Origin: Styela clava
Taxonomy: Eukaryota; Chordata; Ascidiacea; Stolidobranchia; Styelidae
Direction of reading: 5' to 3'
Assembly (NCBI RefSeq): GCF_964204865.1
Contig: NC_135261.1
Span: 8,618,001 to 8,682,000 of the forward strand
DNA: 64,000 bases
Below the pieces are notes generated by a model, which searched no databases, was not told where the DNA came from, and worked only from the letters and a program-made list of their open reading frames with translations. Position numbers and translations under genes: made by a program. Positions 1 to 10,504 of this stretch are shown here, in pieces. The first letter of the stretch is position 1. Every line of letters starts with the position of its first letter.

Positions 1-45
1 TAACAAAGAGGTCAATAATATGAAGAAAAATTAGTCAGATAGAAC

Positions 46-400
46 AGGGTTTCCAAACTTTTTGGGCCGCAGACCCCTATTTGTGAATCTTAGTTTTAAC
101 GGACCTCCATCCAATGTCGTATCAGTTTCTTTGTCTAATCAACGAGGAAGAATAATGTTTCATTATTTTGCCATCATATATGTAAGAGCTGAAAATGCTG
201 CCTCAAACATGTAGGTCGTTGCAAAAGACAATCAAATTGTAATTGCCTTTTTTGACAGCAATGGATATTCGTTCACAACGCTCAACCAAAAAGATGCAAT
301 GGCTTTTTGATTGAAATCAATCATTGAAGATCGAATAGATGTTGCGGACCCCCTGTGCAATCATCACAGACCGCCAGGGTTCCGTGGACCCAGTTTGATT
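46..400. mobile_element. Degenerate hAT-like MITE
   Basis: The left end begins CAGGGTTTCCAAACTTTTTG followed by a GC-rich 'ggccgcagacccc' block, the style of the hAT copies at 1953 and 10505. The right end is poorly preserved: a 'gtggacccagtttg' stretch near 385-400 resembles the inverted partner, but the final bases are missing. No clean target duplication is visible. It lies downstream of the last RRP1 exon seen here, so it is probably intronic. Confidence 0.45.
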
Positions 401-572
401 CATTAAAAATTTGTCTAGCTCAGAAAAGAGCACCACATCCGATATTTCTCAGAGTGAGATATTACGCAGAGGCAGTTCACAATATGATCAAGCTTTTCTA
501 TGCATTTCCCTCCCATATGATAAATATGTTACACCGAATCCTATTATGTAACATAAAATCAACATCACAAAC

Positions 573-2823
573 CTGGAAGACGTTGGTTGCAACTGCATTG
601 ACAATGTCATAATTCTTTGCACTTGCCACAATGATACAGTATGGATCTAAAAACCTCAACACCTAAATTTGAAAAAGCAATGTAGGTTTATTCCATTTGT
701 TGCATCAACAGTTACTCCCACAGCGAGGGTACCAGGTTAGGGTTAGGTCATACTTTTATTCAGATTTTCCCTATTTCAGTTCTATTACGAGTTCATGAAC
801 TGTCTGTGTTAGCCAAGTGAATATACCCCCTGCCCATAGGGTTAAGTCCCTTTACACAACTTGATGTAAAATAGAGGAGCAAAATTAGTTACCTCCATAT
901 TGGTACACACACTTCTGGAGCGCCCATCAACATGCCAAATTTGGCAAGCATTTATCATAGGACGTTGTATTTTGTGGTATACTCAATCCTTGCATTATGT
1001 ATTGATCCATGTCGGGTATGGGATTAGTTAGCCAGGTATTTGTTTCAGATGCATGGACTTGATGGTGGAGGAGGCCGTAGACACTAAGTTGTTATGGGAA
1101 TCACCCTATGGTGGTGGCGAGGAGCTCAGTAATCCTCTCGCACATAATTATCCCCCACAAGATTGTACCTGTGAACCCACGCAGAATAATCAGCGATGCG
1201 ACGGCAAACATACTTCCTGACTGAACAAATAAAATACTAAATCTTACCATTTGAGAATCTAGTTCGTCTTTGCATATTTTTGATAATTCTTCCAGATATA
1301 TGTCACTGAAGTGGTACTGCATACCAGATACAGGTTTTGTTGGACAAATCGGTCCATTTTTCAGGATAGCTAGAAGCCAATCTACGTTTCCAGCATCCCA
1401 ACTTCGAGTTTTTAAAAACTCAAAAGCTTTTCGCAAGACGCATCGAACTAACAGATAGAATTTATCCATCCGAAGTCTATCTATTCCCTTCCATTCACGT
1501 TGCATGGTTTCAAGAAATGTATCAAAAAATAACATCGCTGTTTTTATATTGGAAAGCCTGAAACCAGAATGAAATATGTTACAAAATTTAAAACAAACTC
1601 ATTTACCGTAAGACAGGATGTAGGTAACACATGTCATGAAATTTTATAAAAATTACAAAATAAAATTTCTGTAAAATGGTGTAAGAATAATTAAAATAAA
1701 TCATTAAGAAAACTTAGGGAGTATCACAGACTAACAGTATTTGAATATGGACATACCCTGGCAAAAGATCTGATATTTTATTTGCAAGATCTTCTTGTAC
1801 AAGAGGTTTATCAGACATCCACATGCAGTAAAATAATCCTTTCCAGATACTCAGCATCTCAATTCTATGAAATAAAATCGCATATCCATAGTTTAATATA
1901 ATATTTTTTTACACCACTCAACATAAAGTGAGTAGGCTATGACTCTTCAGATCAGGGTTCCCAAACTGGGGTCCGCGGATCCCTGAGGGTTCGTAATGAC
2001 TGCACACAGGGTCCACAAGGATATGAAGAGTCTGATCAATCTTTCAGCATTTTCAGCTCTTACCAATATGATGACAAAATACATGCAGAGTACTGTACAC
2101 TGTGTTATCTTTCCTCGTTGGTTAGTCAGAGAAATTGATAAGGCTCAGGATGGGGGTCCGTGAAGTGGCGTGAACCTAGGATTCACAAACAGGGGTCCTC
2201 GCCACTCCGCGGCCCAAAAAGTTTGGGAAATTCTGTTTTAGACGATCACTCCCTATTCACTCAATACAAGGCTCTGGACAATTAGGAATTTTAAATTTGC
2301 CAAAACGACCTCAAACCTCCCAGTTAAATATAGCCACGGTGATGGAGAGCCTTTTAGAACAATCAGGAGTGGAGTCGAAATATTCAAACTTTCAATGCCA
2401 AAATAATAAGGCTATGGATAGGGATAGGATTTTATTTACAATCCTGATTTAACAATACATAGCATATTTGTGCAAAACTTGCAACATCACAGAATATTTA
2501 ACTGTAGGTAATATTGAGACACATAGATTGTAATCTATCATTATTAGGAATAGTGAGCCCCGAAAAAAAAATCAAACTTTTTTATCTACAGTAAATTATA
2601 CCAAGTTGTTCATCACCGAATTAATTTTTATTATTCTCTGCCTGAGATAAAAACAATGTAACGACAAAAAACATACACACCTCGTGAATCCACCATCTGT
2701 TTTTGCCGATCTGAGATTGAGAAACTGTCTTAATTTCTTCAGAGCTTTATCCCTACATCTTTTATCGTTTCCAGCTAACCGTCTGGCAAATTCAGCCTCG
2801 ATTGAAGCAGGAGCCACAGCCAT
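573..2823 (-). CDS. RRP1: RRP1/NOP52 ribosomal RNA processing protein 1, 5' part (4 exons)
   Basis: Nucleolar protein needed for maturation of 27S/32S pre-rRNA in 60S subunit biogenesis. Four minus-strand exons join in phase: 2823-2681 (start MAVAPASIEAEFARRLAGND), 1864-1757 (contains WKGLFYCMWMSDKPL), 1557-1248 (contains REWKGIDRLRMDKFYLLVR) and 662-573 (starts VLRFLDPYC). Together they give 217 codons. Vertebrate RRP1 shows the same blocks in the same order: an 'aRRLAGN' start, WKGLFYCMWM, EW.GIDRLR.DKFY and F.DP. Every intron has GT-AG ends. The usual low-conservation C-terminal half is not seen and should lie left of the window. A SINE copy (about 1005-1230) and a 283-bp hAT copy sit in its introns. 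I am confident of the family; RRP1 versus a RRP1B-like paralogue cannot be told. Confidence 0.92.
728..925. mobile_element. Partial copy of the palindromic 'AAGTATGTG' MITE family
   Basis: The right end (about 898-925) carries the family terminus, 'ggtacacacacttctggag'. The left half carries the family's internal 'ggtaccaggttagggttagg' followed by a 'tattacgagttc' stretch that also occurs at 59700. The left inverted terminus is missing. It lies in an RRP1 intron. See the complete copies at 28166, 52307 and 59595. Confidence 0.6.
1005..1230 (-). repeat. tRNA-derived SINE, degenerate copy
   Basis: It reads like the SINE copies at 6876 and 50380: on the minus strand a decayed B-box region, then 'gagaggatt', 'ggcttcctccaccatc', 'aagtccatgc' and a 'cccgacatgg' block. 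It is more diverged than the other two. Its 5' end stops within about 20 bases of the RRP1 exon-3 donor at 1247, so it inserted next to a splice site. Confidence 0.65.
1953..2235. mobile_element. hAT-type MITE, 283 bp
   Basis: The ends are CAGGGTTCCCAAACT on the left and the inverse AGTTTGGGAAATTCTG on the right, with GC-rich subterminal blocks. Flanking octamers are cttcagat (left) and ttttagac (right). They are alike but not identical, so the duplication has decayed or the ends are recombinant. The right flank is the same octamer that is duplicated around the hAT elements at 10505 and 12489. It lies in RRP1 intron 1. Confidence 0.75.
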
Positions 2824-3567
2824 TTTGGGCTTTTCAAACAGGTAAATTTAAAATTATGACTAAAAGTCAAATATGAAAAAAACATAAATATATTTTAGAA
2901 TATTATGGACATTAATAAATATTTGACTAATTCGTAATAAAGAACTTGGAACATGTGAACAATAGCAAAAAATTGGCATTTAAAAATATCAAAAAAAGAT
3001 GCTAAATTTCATGCTCAATTATCAAGAGTTCACAATCAGTTGTTTATAAAAAACACGCTTTTCGACTATAAAAGCCATGTTTAGCAATCGGAAAGAGACA
3101 CTGAGAAACAATATTTTTTTAATAGGATGGTCAATGTCAATACATTTATCACATTTAGTTTAAATACTGCAATAAAATGCCTGCAATACTGCCCAGTGAC
3201 ATCTCTCGATAGAACTGCCATCATTTTCACACCATGAAACAATATAAAGAGCATTCTTATACCAAATATAGATTTATAGCCAATTAATAAAAGGTATAAT
3301 CCAAATATGTAGCCTACCAAATGTAGCCTGCCAAATGTAGCCTGTCAAATATGTAGATAATTTAACAAACTCAAGTTGCAATCAGCAACTCACTAGGTAA
3401 TGTAATAACCTGTAGGTAATAGGTTCTGCCACTGATTCATTTGCAGCCAAGTCAAGTTCACTAAAAAAAAATATTTGATTGTACCTGTATAATAATATAA
3501 GTTAACAACAACATTTTTAAAACTAATTATCGTTTCCGGTAGCCTATCAATCATAATCAGATCATAG
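2824..3567. other. Intergenic, RRP1 start to MTRF1L stop
   Basis: AT-rich sequence between the RRP1 start codon and the MTRF1L stop codon. A short direct repeat of 'aaatgtagcct' occurs near 3310-3350. I see no gene, RNA or clear regulatory motif. Confidence 0.6.
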
Positions 3568-4887
3568 TTACTTTGAAACAGCTGATTTGACTTTCTTGTC
3601 ATTAAAAAACAATTGTCCTTCATCAAGCAAAATTTTACTTGTAATATTTAATTCTTCCAATTGAGTTTTACTGTTTAATTTTTCCATCAAATTAAGCAAA
3701 GTTGTTTCACCATTAAGAAACTTTGCAATTCCATGGGTAGTGAAGCCAATTCTATGATCAGTCACACGATCTTGATGATAATTATAAGTCCTAATTTTAT
3801 CGGAACGCTCCCGATTTTTGACCTGCTGTTGACGAGCTTTAGTGAGAGCACTTTGTTGCATACTATGTTTTTCTGATGCTAATATAGCTTCTAGCATTTG
3901 CATAGCACGATCCTTATTATCATGTTGAGATCTTGTAGCATTACATTCAACAATCTTTCCAGTTTTAATATGTTTTAATCGAATTGCGGATTCAGTTTTA
4001 TTTGCGTGTTGACCACCTGAAGAATTAGAGCGTTTAAAACGTTGAACCTCCACATCTTTTTCATCAAGTGTTTCAGTTCGATTGCTAAAAACTGGAAGTA
4101 AAGCGACGGATGCTGTACTGGTGTGTATTCGTCCAGCTTTTTCTGTCTCTGGCACACGTTGTACCCTATGGGTACCAATCTCATTCTTAAACAATTGATA
4201 CATATTTCTATCTATAAAATTTATATTTGCTGAAGACTTCTTCAATCCTCCAATATCAGTATACTCGACATTTAAAATTTCAAAATCATGTCCAAATCTT
4301 ATACAAAAAGATTGATACATTTCGAGTAATTCTGATGCAAAAAGCATGGCTTCTTGACCCCCAACGCCCGCTGACACTTCGAGAACTGCGTTGGAAACTT
4401 GATTATCACCGTGCATTATTTCAAAAAGCTTCGACACAATTATTTCATTACATGACTCTATTTCTTTCAAAAGTTCTTCTTTTTCATCTTCTGCAATTTT
4501 AATTAAATCATCTTTTTCATCAGATTTAGCTTCAGTTAATGCTTCAGATACAAAAGATTCAACTTCTTTTAAATTATCATGAACACCGTACAGATTATCA
4601 ATATCATTGTTCAAATTTTCCAATTTATGAATCGCAACCTTAGGATTGCTCCCAAAAAACTCTAATAATGAAGGTGGCCATTTTGTCTTTGAGCTAGATT
4701 CTATATTTAAACGTCCATAAGCAAACTTGAAATAATCAAAAAGATCTTTATGGTGAATCTTCTCTCCTTTCATAATCGAAGACGTAGACAATTGAACAGC
4801 ATGTCTGATAATGCCACAACATGTAACTGATTTGTGTAATAATTGAGATTTATTGCAACAAGTCCGAGTGAGGAATGTTAGAAACAT
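3568..4887 (-). CDS. MTRF1L: Mitochondrial peptide chain release factor 1-like (mtRF1a), intronless
   Basis: Class I release factor that terminates mitochondrial translation at UAA/UAG and hydrolyses peptidyl-tRNA. The 439-residue frame is one exon. Residues 1-38 are rich in basic and hydroxyl residues with almost no acids, as in a mitochondrial presequence. A PCRF coiled region follows (about 75-200, with SAGVGGQEA near 173-181), then the codon-recognition stretch RVPETEKAGRIHTS with the PxT tripeptide at 246-248, and the catalytic GGQ at 291-293 in SGGQHANKTESAIRL. The intact PxT tripeptide argues for MTRF1L rather than MTRF1, which has an altered recognition loop. The C-terminal block SDKIRTYNYHQDRVTDHRI is canonical. 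The last 30 or so residues are a lysine-rich extension not typical of bacterial RF1. The vertebrate gene has several introns; here there are none. Confidence 0.95.
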   Translation of the reverse strand: MFLTFLTRTCCNKSQLLHKSVTCCGIIRHAVQLSTSSIMKGEKIHHKDLFDYFKFAYGRLNIESSSKTKWPPSLLEFFGSNPKVAIHKLENLNNDIDNLYGVHDNLKEVESFVSEALTEAKSDEKDDLIKIAEDEKEELLKEIESCNEIIVSKLFEIMHGDNQVSNAVLEVSAGVGGQEAMLFASELLEMYQSFCIRFGHDFEILNVEYTDIGGLKKSSANINFIDRNMYQLFKNEIGTHRVQRVPETEKAGRIHTSTASVALLPVFSNRTETLDEKDVEVQRFKRSNSSGGQHANKTESAIRLKHIKTGKIVECNATRSQHDNKDRAMQMLEAILASEKHSMQQSALTKARQQQVKNRERSDKIRTYNYHQDRVTDHRIGFTTHGIAKFLNGETTLLNLMEKLNSKTQLEELNITSKILLDEGQLFFNDKKVKSAVSK

Positions 4888-5460
4888 AATACAGGTTAAT
4901 CCTGTAATTATAGTCTAAATAACAAACCTAGAACTGATGAACAACAGAATAGCAAATTCACAGATTCCAAAAATATCCCCAATATCTGAATATTTAGATA
5001 TATGAAAATAAATAAGATGAAATTTGGTAGGAGACATTTCTTTAGTTCTTTACTGCTGTACTGCCTAACTGATACAGTGATATGGGACATGCATGCAATA
5101 AATTAAATATAGATGTTACTTTGACAGATTCATATTCAGATATTCTATTTCCATCGTGCATGAAGTATTGTACCGACACAAGTAATAAAAAAAATGGTAA
5201 CAATAATATCAATTGAAATAAAGAGACATACAATATTACTGCAAGTGATAAATTGATCAAAATCTTAAAACTGTAACAAGCAATGATTTAGAGAAGAACA
5301 TTTTGTTTGAGTAATAGGCGACTGAGTGGGGTGCCTTTTTGCATTGATAGCATTATGGAATTTGAAAAGAAAAAATTATGATGAATTATTTGACTGATAA
5401 TTGTTGATTCTATAGTGAATTTAAACTATAAGTTATTTAGAACACTATATCATTGATATT
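4888..5460. other. Intergenic, upstream of MTRF1L
   Basis: AT-rich sequence 5' of the MTRF1L start codon. I see no gene, RNA or defined promoter element. Confidence 0.6.
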
Positions 5461-5882
5461 CAGGGTCTCATGTAGTTCCTACCTAACATACTTCTAGTGG
5501 GCGTAGCATGACAATTTTTTCACGTATCAATCCTAACCCCCACCTGACTACACCATCCAAAAATTACATCATTACCACGTCACAGTGAAGTCTGAAAGTA
5601 ATAGAGCCCTTCAAACTATATGAACTCGTCGCAACGATTCCAATAAGAGAGAGATCGATAACGTCGGTCAGTTCTTCTGTTCTTTAGCGTCGGCGCCAAT
5701 GCCATTTCGGGCGATTGTACGTATATTTGGCAAGCTCAGTCTATGACGGGATTGTGATCTCGTAGTGACGTAATTTTTGGATGGCGTAGTCAGATGGGGG
5801 TTAGGATTGACATATCAAAAAATTGTTATGCTACTCCCACTAGAAGTACGTTACGAAAAAGGTACGAAAATACACGAGACCC
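5461..5882. mobile_element. MITE with long (about 120 bp) terminal inverted repeats
   Basis: The left arm begins 'gggtctcatgtagttcctac' and the right arm ends 'cgagaccc'. The arms pair over blocks such as 'acttctagtggg', 'gtagcatgacaatttttt', 'caatcctaaccccca' and 'catccaaaaattac'. Flanks read 'gatatt' (left) and 'aatatt' (right), a possible short target duplication. There is no coding capacity. The superfamily is not recognised. Confidence 0.75.
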
Positions 5883-6659
5883 AATATTCAGATATTTAAG
5901 TATTATCAAGGCATTTCAGTAAGTGTGGCCCTCGGCTAGCTTACGGGAGAGTGACAAGTGTCCATCCTCATTTTTTGTCCAACTTACGCCAATTGTCACT
6001 TCTACACTTCAACATTCAGTTCGACTGTCAGACTGTTCGATAACAATTCACTCATTCAGATTCTATAAGTTCAGAACTTTATCATAACTCACAATTCAGC
6101 AATTCTGTAATTGAATATTTCATGTTGCAGTGTTTCGTCCGCTTGAAACATGTAATAGCCTACCTACTCCACTCAATTACGCGAGTTACCGTATGTTATA
6201 TCCCTATTCTACATGCGTCAGTCAGCAGACATATACATACATAAGCATATGAGGTCCCAACTTTTTTTTTTTGCCAAATTCAAATCCATTGCCAAATCGG
6301 ATTTATACAAATGATAGTTTTGGTATATCCAAATAATCAAATATATATTTCAATATTATTGCATGAGGTCCAAATTTTATTTTATTTTTGTGATGTTATT
6401 TAGGTGATTTCATACAATGAATAAGTATACAATGAAAAGATTACGCAACTAACTGCAGCTAATAGCCATGCTGCAACAATGGTTATTTCCCGACCCTTGA
6501 CCTCACCTCGCCAATGCAAAATATTACAATAATATTATTTTTTTTTTGAAGGTGTTTCAACGATCTGGTCATTATATAATAACTGAGGTTAAAAAAAATA
6601 TTCTTATCTATATTTACACTTTCCGTAACTTTTATCTTCATTATGACGAGTATTGGGAT
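5883..6659. other. Gene-free AT-rich sequence
   Basis: Homopolymer T runs near 6262 and 6537 and unremarkable AT-rich sequence. I see no gene or RNA here. Confidence 0.6.
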
Positions 6660-6715
6660 AAGTTAACATTTGCATATTTGTCCCGGGGGGAAGGAAACCG
6701 ATAAGACGGTCTTAA
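6660..6715 (-). repeat. SINE 3'-end fragment
   Basis: The block 'catatttgtcccggggggaa' followed by 'accgataagacgg' matches the 3' end of the SINE at 6876-7175 in the same orientation. Only this tail is present. Confidence 0.55.
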
Positions 6716-6875
6716 TATAAGTTTATCCGACGCCATAATCAGCATAACAGCAACAATGGTATATATTTACGGAAAAACAAATAAATGAATATTGATCATG
6801 AAATCAGAAGAGCAAACCAAACCTCAGATTAGGTTTAAAACATACAGATATAGGATGGAAAGTTTTGCCAAGGAG

Positions 6876-7175
6876 GATAGGATAGGATTTACATATTTAT
6901 CCCGGGGGATAGGAAAGTCGATAAGACGGCTTAATCATATGACGAACCACGGCCTCTCGTTCTGTTTTCGGAAGCATGGACTTGATGGTGGAGGAAGCCG
7001 TAACCGACCAGCGGTTACGTGAACCACCCTACGGCGGCGAGGAATCCAGCAATCCTCTCGCACATGATCATTCCCGCATGGGATTCGAACCTGCGATCCC
7101 ACGAAGAGTAATCAGAAATGCGGTGGCGAGCGTATTCCTAACGCTTAGCACAATGCGCCACACCGCCGAGCCAAG
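6876..7175 (-). repeat. tRNA-derived SINE, near full length
   Basis: Read on the minus strand it starts with a tRNA-like head: an A-box-like 'tggcgcattgtgctaagcg' near 7155-7170 and a B box 'ggttcgaatcc' near 7082-7092. A body follows with 'gagaggattgctggattcct', 'cgccgccgtagggtgg' and 'ggcttcctccaccatcaagt', then a 3' tail ending 'cccgggataaatatgtaaat'. The B box matches the pol III promoter consensus GGTTCGANTCC. It shares head, body and tail with the plus-strand copy at 50380-50715. Confidence 0.85.
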
Positions 7176-7732
7176 AAAAGGTACGTGTTCACTAACCTGA
7201 AATTAATAAATGAATTCACACACACTCACATGTACCACTCGCAACCACAGAGATATTATAAAGTAAAAAAAACGCTATAAACTTAAAAGATAGAAAACAA
7301 AAAAAAAAATAAATAAAATCATAATTATGTCTGAAATTCCGCCTCCGATTAATTTAGAATTTCGACTCCGAGTCCCGCTACTAGCTTCACAATGGTAGCA
7401 AAGTGACTATAAATTCCGACTTTTTGACATTGATGAACGGCAACTAAACCTTCTCGATAAATGCAGAAATGCGAGGTTGGTATAATGGATTTTATTGGTG
7501 ATTTCCGTGTACAAATGATATTTAATGAAATTCTGCTGTTTATGAGAGATCATATACGGCAATTATCGTAAAGTAGGCCTAGTTCTGTAGTTGGAAAGAT
7601 AGGTACGGTAATCATATGACATTACCGATATGATTATTCAGCCGTCCTAGTTTGTACCGCACTGCTGATTTACAAGCTAACGGTTGTGTATTATTACTGT
7701 ATTGCTGTAATGGTCTATATCAGTGGCCAGTG

Positions 7733-7790
7733 GTTCTCAAACTTTTTTAGTCCCAGAGCCGCATTTCAAACCTCAAAGTTATTATATTTG
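7733..7790 (+). mobile_element. Left end of a hAT-like element, interrupted by the LTR element
   Basis: 'cagtggttctcaaactttttta' followed by 'gtcccagagccgc' is a hAT-type terminus like the one at 10505. No matching right end was found. The LTR retrotransposon starts about 60 bases further on and may have inserted into it. Confidence 0.45.
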
Positions 7791-7794
7791 ATGG

Positions 7795-10358
7795 TGTAGC
7801 GTACCGGCAATGTATGAAATAATTATCCAAGTTCAGAATATCTTCTAATATGATCTGACGTCAAGTTTTCTCTCAATAGTCCAAGTCTTTATGCTATTTT
7901 ATGTCATTTATTAACAACTCGAACAGTAAACGATCCAAAACAACCAAACACTCCCCAAAGGAACGAAAAGCATAAAATAAAAATAACAGATACCAGGCAG
8001 TAAAATGCAAGAAAGACCACATACACAACAAAAACACTGACCAACCCTGAAATCCAAGACAACTCTGAATAAAAAACCAAATGACCCCTAGAATCTGGTA
8101 CAATGAACTAGCTACTGCAATTTGTAAAACAGGCCGAAAGTAACTTATGACAGGCATTTAAAAAGACTATGAACAATTCTATAGGTGCACAACATTTGAA
8201 CAATACTGATGAAAGCTAATTCCACGATAAAACTGAAAATACAACACTACGGTAAATGAACTGTAATGGCACTGTACTGGTAAAATCAATAACATGGTCC
8301 CTACGTCAGCCCACTGTCCAGCACAAAACATCCGACAGTCACACAACACAGACAAACATCCCTGAAGACCAGACGCATTCACACAGACATTCAAAACCCA
8401 CCAATCTAACCGAAACACTCAGACGACTCCACTCTGTCACACACAGCATACACCAACAGACCACGCTGCCCCCGAGAACCGATCGACCGTGTCGCAGCGT
8501 CTAAACTGCTAGAATACCAAATATGGAAACGATATCACATGACGTCATTTAACAGGCAAAACAAGGGTCGTCACATTACCCCCCTCTTCTAGATGGAACA
8601 TTATGAAAGAATGTTTTCATCTCTAAAAAAAATATTTGAAACACGAAAAGCAGTAGTCAAAACCAAATTATGTCCACAAATGTCTTTAAAATATGCAGGC
8701 CGTCTACCCTCACGCTTAAGCATCCGTAAAGTTTGTCATTCGGGATTGAGTCCACCAACGTCATCGAAACGACCAAATTGATGTTGCATATCTCCATTGG
8801 CTCAACAATGGCTACTATGTTAGATCTCCGGACGGCCAAGGCTGTTGTAGCTGAACTAGAACAACCATTCCCGAGCGGCCGGTATAACCACATCTTCACT
8901 ATAGTCCCATGACAGCAGGGAGAAGCTGTTTGGTGCTGTACCTTAACATCCTGTCCCTCAAGAACAAAACGATGCGACGAATTTGCCAAGATAGTCCATC
9001 CGTGACCCTAGATCGGCGACGGCAACGGTATGCTCCACAGGCCAGCTTTCAATCGTCAGGTTGACATCAAGTGCACCATGAGACACTAACGACTCGCCAC
9101 TGGCAGTACGCAATGGTACTGGAAAAGAATACAGTTCTGAAATGTCCGAATTTCCTGCAACGTCGAGTAAACAGCGGTGTCTATGAGCGAGACACCCGAA
9201 CCGAATTTTCCGCAACGTCAAGTAAACAGCGGTGTCTATGAGCGAGACACCCGCACGTGACCCTGGATCGGCGACCACAACTGTATGCTCCACAGACCAG
9301 CTTTCAATCGTCAGGTTGACATCAAGTACACCGTGAGACACAAATGACTCGCAACTGGCAGTACGGAGTGGCACTGGAACAGGATGCAGCCCCGAAATGT
9401 TCGAATCTTCCTGCAACGTCGAGTAAACAGCGGTGTCAATGAGCCAGACACCCGCACCGGTATCAATCAAAAACAAAACAGGCACGTTATTGACCAGAGC
9501 CTTGACATATCATCCATTAGTCCAAGTAATAGAAAAAAAAATCATAGTTCATAGAAAATATCCTGGCGTGCTCTCGCCAAAAATTGTAGCGTACCGGCAA
9601 TGTATGAAATAATTATCCAAGTTCAGAATATCTTCTAATATGATCTGACGTCAAGTTTTCTCTCAATAGTCCAAGTCTTTATGCTATTTTATGTCATTTA
9701 TTGACAACTCGAACAGTAAACGATCCAAAACAACCAAACACTCCCCAAAGGAACGAAAAGCATAAAATAAAAATAACAGATACCAGGCAGTAAAATGCAA
9801 GAAAGACCACATACACAACAAAAACACTGACCAACCCTGAAATCCAAGACAACTCTGAATAAAAAACCAAATGACCCCTAGAATCTGGTACAATGAACTA
9901 GCTACTGCAATTTGTAAAACAGGCCGAAAGTAACTTATGACAGGCATTTAAAAAGACTATGAACAATTCTATAGGTGCACAACATTTGAACAATACTGAT
10001 GAAAGCTAATTCCACGATAAAACTGAAAATACAACACTACGGTAAATGAACTGTAATGGCACTGTACTGGTAAAATCAATAACATGGTCCCTACGTCAGC
10101 CCACTGTCCAGCACAAAACATCCGACAGTCACACAACACAGACAAACATCCCTGAAGACCAGACGCATTCACACAGACATTCAAAACCCACCAATCTAAC
10201 CGAAACACTCAGACGACTCCACTCTGTCACACACAGCATACACCAACAGACCACGCTGCCCCCGAGAACCGATCGACCGTGTCGCAGCGTCTAAACTGCT
10301 AGAATACCAAAACGATATCACATGACGTCATTTAACAGGCAAAACAAGGGTCGTCACA
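7795..10358 (-). mobile_element. Non-autonomous LTR retrotransposon (Gypsy-like), minus orientation
   Basis: Two direct repeats, 7795-8575 (781 bp) and 9585-10358 (774 bp), are almost identical and differ mainly by a 7-bp indel near 8521. On the plus strand each begins TG and ends CA. A 4-bp target duplication ATGG flanks the whole (7791-7794 and 10359-10362). In the minus orientation the interior opens with ATTTTTGGCGAGAGC just after the LTR, a plausible primer-binding site, and ends in a purine tract (agaagagggggg) just before the other LTR. The interior is only about 1.0 kb, too short for gag-pol, so this is a deletion derivative. LTR near-identity implies recent insertion. Confidence 0.88.
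8958..9485 (-). pseudogene. Retroelement aspartic-protease remnant with internal duplication
   Basis: A 175-codon minus-strand frame inside the LTR element. Its start has the retropepsin active-site pattern FLIDTGAGV (D at residue 8), followed by a second LIDTAVY match near residue 80. The DNA explains this: a segment of about 195 bp (9003-9195) recurs at about 9260-9455 with scattered differences, and a third short partial copy lies between them. Only the first copy keeps the full DTG triad, and the reading frame drifts between copies. No reverse transcriptase, RNase H or integrase is present, so any mobility would depend on a related element elsewhere. Confidence 0.65.
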
Positions 10359-10504
10359 ATGGTCACAATGCAATGTGACAAATATTGTTTTTTTGTTTCA
10401 ATTTCATGTTGTTATTACTGTATTATTTATCTGTAGTGCATTACATTTTCAATTTCTGGTTGTATATCAGCGTAGTTTACTTTTATCAGTATTATCTTTT
10501 AGAC

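Noticed and set aside
6792-7200. Two overlapping plus-strand frames of about 75 codons
   Set aside because: They fall on the antisense strand of the SINE; similar peptides appear at the other SINE copies.
7894-8157. Identical minus-strand frames of 87 codons at 7894-8157 and 9684-9947
   Set aside because: They lie in the two LTRs of the retroelement, so their duplication reflects the LTRs and not a gene family. Codon content is unremarkable.
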